This document shows positions 58,958-64,000 of a DNA stretch of 64,000 bases, in pieces. The translations under genes and the position numbers were made by a program. Position 1 is the stretch's first letter; every line of letters starts with the position of its first letter. The notes under the pieces are model-generated. The model was given only the letters and a program-made list of their open reading frames with translations. It did no database searches and was not told the DNA's origin. Source of the DNA: Heterohyrax brucei (lineage: Eukaryota > Chordata > Mammalia > Hyracoidea > Procaviidae); NCBI GenBank assembly GCA_028571685.1, contig CM053162.1, positions 63,724,351 through 63,788,350 on the forward strand, given 5' to 3'.

Positions 58958-58959
58958 TT

Positions 58960-59115
58960 ACTAGTGATGCAGTTATTAAGTGCTACAGCTGCTAACATAA
59001 AGGTTGGCAGTTCGAATCTACCAGGAGCTCCTTGGAAACTCTATGGGACAGTTCTACTACCCCCTATAAGGTTGCTGTGAGTCAGAATTGACTCAACAGC
59101 AATGGGTTTTTTTCT
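58960..59115 (+). mobile_element. AfroSINE, sense
   Basis: AGTGATGCAGTTATTAAGTG, GGCAGTTCGAATCTACCAGG (well-kept B box) and GAGTCAGAATTGACTCAACA. Confidence 0.93.
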
Positions 59116-61483
59116 TTACATACTATTGGTGTCTGTACCCAGTATCAAGGATAACAGCTGGGGCCTAGTAACTAGTTATTAAATAGTTGTTAAACAATTT
59201 GCTTTATTTTTTTCTTCAAATCATTGCCTATAATGATAGTGCATTCAAAATTCCAAGCTTTATTGGTTTATAAACCAAATATATATACTTGATTAAATCA
59301 TGTACATGCTCTGTTATTATGAAAGATTTTCAGGGGGTAGAAAAAGTAACTTCACCTCTTTATTCCTAACATGTCTCAATCCATTGGTGTTGCCTGAGCC
59401 TGTCTTCATTTAACCTAAAGTAGAAATACGTTTTTGTGATATATTGTGTCCACCTAAGGGCAAACAGCTTATGAATTATCTCCTAAATCAGGTAACATGC
59501 TGATAAGCTATGAAACCACTACTTTATTCCATAACTTGATCACTCTCCTAAATTTAGGTGGTACAAACTTGGAAACAAAAGCACAATTTATTTTCAGCAG
59601 ATACCCAGAGAGAAAATGGGAATCAGTATCTGCTGAGAAGAAATAATAGCCTTCATATTTATTTGTTTGACCCATCTCCCAAAACTTGGGTTCAGAGTAT
59701 AATCAGTGCACATCTTATCAAGTCCTTACTTTTTCCTTCCATTACAGCTTAACAAACTCTTTCCTAATCATCTCTACAGATCCTTTATAATCCTTCTTCA
59801 TTGATTAAAAGAAAAAAATCATATAAATTCACCTTCCTGACACCAGTCTCAGCTATCTGGAAACTGCTGATGTGGTCTATGCATAAGCTGTGTTTCTTGC
59901 ACCGTGGTCTCTCTCTTGGAATTCTAATCCTTCTGACACAATATCTTGAGTCCCTGCTCCCTCGCTTGCATGGATACTTTAAAACTTGATATCTTTCTGA
60001 TCTGCTTTGCTCCATCTTCCCTGCCCACTGATGAGACGTTTATTTTTCTGGAGTGAATCAATGCTCCTAATCATCCACTTTCCAGATAGTTGCCTTGAGC
60101 AGAGACTTATACTAGAGATATTTTGCACTGGAGACTGTAATTCTTATGCCAGTTCTCCTCATTGTCCCTTTAACTAGATAAGTTGTGGAGTCTCATACTT
60201 TAAAGTAGTGAGGTTTAAAGTCTCTAAGGTCAAAATCTAAAAAAAAAAAAAAAAATTGGAAAAATGTAAAGACTGTTAAAAGTTCAGGCCCTCTCTCAGC
60301 AATGTCAAGAGCACCTGAGAGCCTATTAGTGATGTGTAGGAACAGCTCATTTAGTGACACAGAGTATACACTAAAACTGAGGACTCTTGGGACAACTGTG
60401 GGTTACCTCTAAGCCTAGTAAACTCTGTAAGCCTTTTTTGCTAATTCTTAAAATGAGTCATAGAGTTCTTGAAAGGAAGAGCTATTATTATGGACATAAA
60501 GCATTTCAATAGGCAAAACTGTCCATACTAGTAAGCAGTATCCTTAGTTACGAGGCTGTCAGAATATCTTCATCTTGTAGACTACAAATTATCATTATAC
60601 CACTCTAATTTTTTTAAATTCAGTTATGATTACTAATCCTTTCTCAATTCTTTGAACACTGTAATTACATCTCTTTACATGATAAACAGCAATTTATGTG
60701 TATACACTTATTCCACAGTGGGTTTTCACCAGTCTAAAATGAGCTATAAATACATGTAGACAATGTATCATTATAAAGCAGTAGACATCCTGGGACTAGG
60801 ATTGAATCATAAACTTGACAGACCTCCTGGAGGGAGGAAAGGAAGAAAACATTCAGAACAACTGACTAGAAGGTTGTAAAAATAAAGGTTGTCCATCAAG
60901 GGGAAACAGGAAGTAACAGCTGCAGTGAACTGACTATGCTGGACATACTTACTTATATTTTCACCTCTAATATTCACAAGCTAGATGAGCAAGACTGAGT
61001 ACAACTCACTTAAAGTAAGTAGTTCCAGGATTTAAATGCAGGTCTGCATGCTTGTTGAATGCCTGTTATTTCTCCTATCCCATGGCAGTTCTTGATTTAT
61101 CATCTCAAACAAAAATGCAAGCTAGGAGCCAGAAAACAGCAGTTTATAGGAGTTTCCTGTGCCCAAAATATAAGAAATATAGAAATTCATCAGATCCTGA
61201 CCAGGACATGCTAGGTGAATATTGAAGCACTCGATTATGATGGGGGACTATCAAGATTATCCAAGAAGCGTAATCCTGGTACTATACCAAGAGCCTAAGC
61301 TAACACGCTGGAGACACATGTATGTTGTCTCACCAGTTGGGAGTCACTGAATGTGTGCTGAAGAACCGAGACAATGATCTAGGTCTGACAAATTAATCAG
61401 TCTACCCTGAGTTTGGAAAACTGGTGCTTCAATACGTGAAATTAACCCTGTTTTTGTCCACAGTATCACGTCCCTGTAAGATA
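59116..61483. other. Largest unassigned, low-repeat stretch
   Basis: A poly-A run at about 60240-60255 and a weak antisense MIR-like patch at about 60960-61055 (AAGTAGTTCCAGGATTTAAA). No exon recognised. The minus frame at 59785-60015 and the plus frame at 59558-59752 have no recognisable domains. Confidence 0.4.
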
Positions 61484-61845
61484 CACAAGTTCTGACAATT
61501 AAGTCCCAGAACTTAAATGTTCTAAGATCTACATACCTCACTGCTGAATTTCACCACAGTCACCTTCGAAGGCCCCCCTTGGGAAGCTATGCACTGACCC
61601 CAGCACCTAGGCTATCCTTTGAATCAATTTTGGAACTCTTTCGGGAATGGCCACTGTGCACAGTGGCATGGTGGCATGGTGGCAAGTTCATCAACTTAAT
61701 TGTGCAGTTGTCTGTGAGGGAGTTTTCAGGAAGTAAACAAATAACTGTATTGAAACACCCTCTCTACTCACCTCATCCAGCCCCCCAAAACTTTTTTTCT
61801 TACCCTAGGATAACTTTGAAAGGAAGAAACTTTGATGACGTTCAC
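61484..61845 (+). mobile_element. Mariner-derived fold-back element, copy 5, truncated
   Basis: Left arm and loop only. The plus frame at 61579-61845 reads VREFSGSKQITVLKHPLYSP, the mariner region around the third catalytic Asp (here SPH rather than SPD). It breaks at about 61845 and joins RTE sequence. Confidence 0.8.
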
Positions 61846-62854
61846 TACTTCTTCAAATGGCTGAACATTGACCATTTCTTTCTGGTACAATGGCTGTGTA
61901 TCCCTTGCATCTCCTTTGATGCTCCCTGACTTGTTTAATATTTTCCATGTAAATCCTTCGTTATTGCAACTTAAGTCTTGAATGTTTTCTTCACTTCTTT
62001 CAGTTTGAGAAATGCAGAATGTGTTCTTCTCCTTTGGTTTTCTATTTCTAGCTCTTCGCATATGTTATTGTAATACTTTATCTTCTCAAGCTGCCCTTCA
62101 AAATCTTCTGTTCCGTTCTTTCATTTTGTCATTCCTTCTTTTTGCTTTAGTTGTTCTGCATTCAAGAGCAAGTTTCAGAGTCTCGTCTGACATCCATTTC
62201 AGTCTTTTCCTGTCTTTTAAGTGACTTCTTGTTTTGTTCACAGACGGTATCTTTGACATCGTTCCACAGTTCATCTGGTCTTTGGTCATTACTGGTCAAC
62301 ACATCAAATTTGTTCTTGAGATGATCTCTAAACTCAGGTGGGATATACTCAAGGTCATGCATTGGCTCTTGTGAACTTGGGACACCAACTTCAGTCTTTC
62401 CTTTCTTTACTGTCTTTTAAATGACTTCTTGTTTTGTTCATAGATGATATCTCTTATATCATTCTATAGTTCATCTGGTCTTTGGTCATTATTGGTCAAG
62501 ACATCAAATTTATTCCTGAGATGGTCTCTAAATTCAGGTGGGACATACCCAAGGTCATGTGTTGGCTCTTGTGAACTTGTACTAATTTTCTTCAGTTTCA
62601 ATTTGAATTTGCATATGAGTAATTGATGGTTTGTGCTACAGTCAGTGCCTGGTCTTGACCTGACTGCTGATATGTAGATTTTCCATCATCTTTTTCCACA
62701 GACGCAGTCGACTTGAGTTCTATATATTCCATCTGGTAGAGATCCATGTGTACAGTTGTCATTTGTGTTGGATAAAAAAGATAATTGCAATTAAGAAGTT
62801 GCTGATCTAGCAAAATTCTATCATGCAATCTCCAGCATCATTTCTATTACCAAG
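61846..62854 (-). mobile_element. RTE, minus part, with 200-bp tandem duplication
   Basis: Antisense RTE between endonuclease and RT, with minus-frame text NRKPKEKNTFCISQTERSEE and MHDLEYIPPEFRDHLKNKFD. The segment at about 62205-62400 repeats at about 62405-62600 with period exactly 200 bp (GACTTCTTGTTTTGTTCA at 62223 and 62423). It ends at CTATTACCAAGACCAT where the strand switches. Confidence 0.88.
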
Positions 62855-63222
62855 ACCATCAAAAATGAAATGGAACACATAAATATCAGTATCTTAGGCA
62901 TTAATGAGCTGAAATGGACCAGTATTGGCGATTGTGAATCAGACAATCATATAGGCTACCATGCCAGGAACAAAAACTTGAAGAGTAAAAGTGTTGCATT
63001 TAACATCTAAAAGAGCATTTCAAGATCTGTTCTGAAGTACAAGGCTGTCAGTGCTAGGATAATTTCCTTATGTCTACAAGGAAGGCCAGTTAATACAACT
63101 ATTATTCTAACTTATGCATCAACCACTAAGGCCAAAGATGAAGACATTGAAGATTTTTACCAGCTCCTGCAGTCTGAAATAGATCAAACATGCAATCAGG
63201 ATGCATTGATAATTACTGGTGG
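62855..63222 (+). mobile_element. RTE endonuclease part, inverted relative to 61846-62854
   Basis: Sense endonuclease text: GISELKW-like region AATGAGCTGAAATGGACC, then protein words GRPVNTTIILTYASTTKAK and EDFYQLLQSEIDQTCNQDAL. It stops at AATTACTGGTG. In RTE order this lies just upstream of the start of the minus block, with about 50 bp missing: a 5' inversion of the kind expected from twin priming. Confidence 0.88.
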
Positions 63223-63289
63223 TGGGCCCCTAGATTCCTGGAAATGAGTCTAAGGTGTTATTTGTTTTATATTCCTAGCAGAGTCCAAC

Positions 63290-63685
63290 AATGCTGTCTT
63301 AGTTATTGAGTGTTACTGTAACAGGAGTTTTTTGTTGTTGGCTTTGTACTACTTGTACTTCTTGGCTTTAACCAATGAAAACTTATTCTCTCACAGTCTA
63401 GGAGGCTACAAGTCTGAATTCAAGGCACTCACTGTCATCGGATGTATTTCCCTCTATGTCAGTTCCAGAGAAAGTTCCTTGTCATCAATCTCCTGTCAGT
63501 CTAGGAGTTTCCCAGCACAAGGAACCCTGAGTCCAAAGGATATACTCTGCTCCTGGCAAAACTTTATTGGTGATTTGTTTCTTTGCTTACTTCTTTCTTT
63601 GATATCTCAAAATATAGTGACTCATGTTCAATCTAATCTTGGAAATTGAGCTCAGTCTCATTAACATTATAGAGGTAGGGTTTGT
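63290..63685 (-). mobile_element. Probable LTR fossil, antisense
   Basis: GTCTTAGTTATTGAGTGTTA, then AACTTATTCTCTCACAGTCT and AGGAGGCTACAAGTCTGAA resemble the antisense MaLR-type LTR pattern. Old and degraded. The family is unsure. Confidence 0.45.
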
Positions 63686-64000
63686 GTCACAGATTGAATT
63701 GTGTCCCCCTAAAAATATGTGTAGCCATGTGGCTGGGCCATGATTCCCAGTATCTTGTGACTGTCCTCAATTTTGTGGTTTTCCTATGCTGTACATTAAA
63801 GGATTAGGATTAGGGTGGGACTGTAAATCCCTTTATAAGGTCACCTCCCTGCTCCACTGTAAAGAGTTTCCCTGGAGTGTGGCTTGCTGCACCCTTAATC
63901 CTCTCAAGCTGCAAGAGACAAAAGGAAAGGGAGACAGGATGAGAGTTGGGAACATCACACCACAAAGAAAGCAGCACTGGGAGAAGAGCGCATCCTTCAG
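63686..64000 (+). mobile_element. MaLR-type LTR fossil, runs off the window
   Basis: TGTCACAGATTGAATTGTGT and GGCTGGGCCATGATTCCCAG match the LTR at 7439 in order. The 3' part lies outside the window. Confidence 0.7.

Noticed and set aside
1412-59115. tRNA genes suggested by A/B-box-like words
   Set aside because: The words belong to tRNA-derived AfroSINE heads. No cloverleaf with an intact acceptor stem and anticodon arm is seen.
59785-60015. Arg-rich 76-codon minus frame
   Set aside because: No family resemblance. The opposite strand is equally open, as expected by chance.

Overview
This window is AT-rich mammalian noncoding DNA, either intergenic or deep intronic. I found no host gene or convincing coding exon. 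The longest open frames fall inside repeats or microsatellites. Nothing prokaryotic is present: no operons, rRNA, true tRNA genes or CRISPR.

The repeats point to an afrotherian mammal, probably a paenungulate such as an elephant. This is inference from repeat families, and the species cannot be fixed by eye. Four signals support it. (1) There are about 29 copies of an AfroSINE-type SINE: a tRNA-like head with a B box (GTTCAAATCC) and a 3' end ending GACTCGACGGCA plus a short tail. (2) RTE (BovB-like) LINEs carry the same 3' end, so they are the likely mobilising partner. (3) Several L1 copies share one 3' UTR family. (4) A recurrent 550-bp mariner-derived fold-back element is present. Older pan-mammalian repeats (MIR, MER5A-like, MaLR-type LTRs, L1M) lie in between.

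Layout. 1-6.2 kb: AfroSINEs, one split MaLR-type LTR and a (CA)n tract. 6.2-10.1 kb: a near full-length antisense RTE, interrupted by a MaLR-type LTR that is itself interrupted by a mariner fold-back. 13.4-25.4 kb: a second fold-back, then a long old L1 interrupted by a second L1 of about 4.5 kb that holds an inverted reverse-transcriptase segment. 25.4-31.5 kb: SINEs, an RTE tail with a 12-bp target duplication, a third fold-back and a 5'-truncated L1 with a perfect 16-bp duplication. 31.5-43.5 kb: mostly low-repeat sequence with MIRs, an LTR fossil, a pair of inverted L1 tails, MER5A and a local direct duplication. 43.6-45.1 kb: an L1M 3' end split by the fourth fold-back. 46-52 kb: a dense SINE cluster. 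51-56.8 kb: a mosaic of RTE pieces in alternating orientation, including an inverted duplication of about 215 bp and head-to-tail RTE 3' ends. 59-61.5 kb: largely unique. 61.5-64 kb: a truncated fold-back joined to an RTE with a 5' inversion and a 200-bp tandem duplication, then LTR fossils running off the window.

The genes do not act together here, because there are none. The interest is in how elements nest, rearrange and share 3' ends. The best candidates for follow-up are the fold-back mariner family (five copies), the RTE inverted-duplication mosaic at 51.3-53.1 kb, and the 20-23 bp insertions of SINE/RTE 3' tails with target duplications. All calls are by eye against remembered family consensuses. 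No alignment or database search was run.
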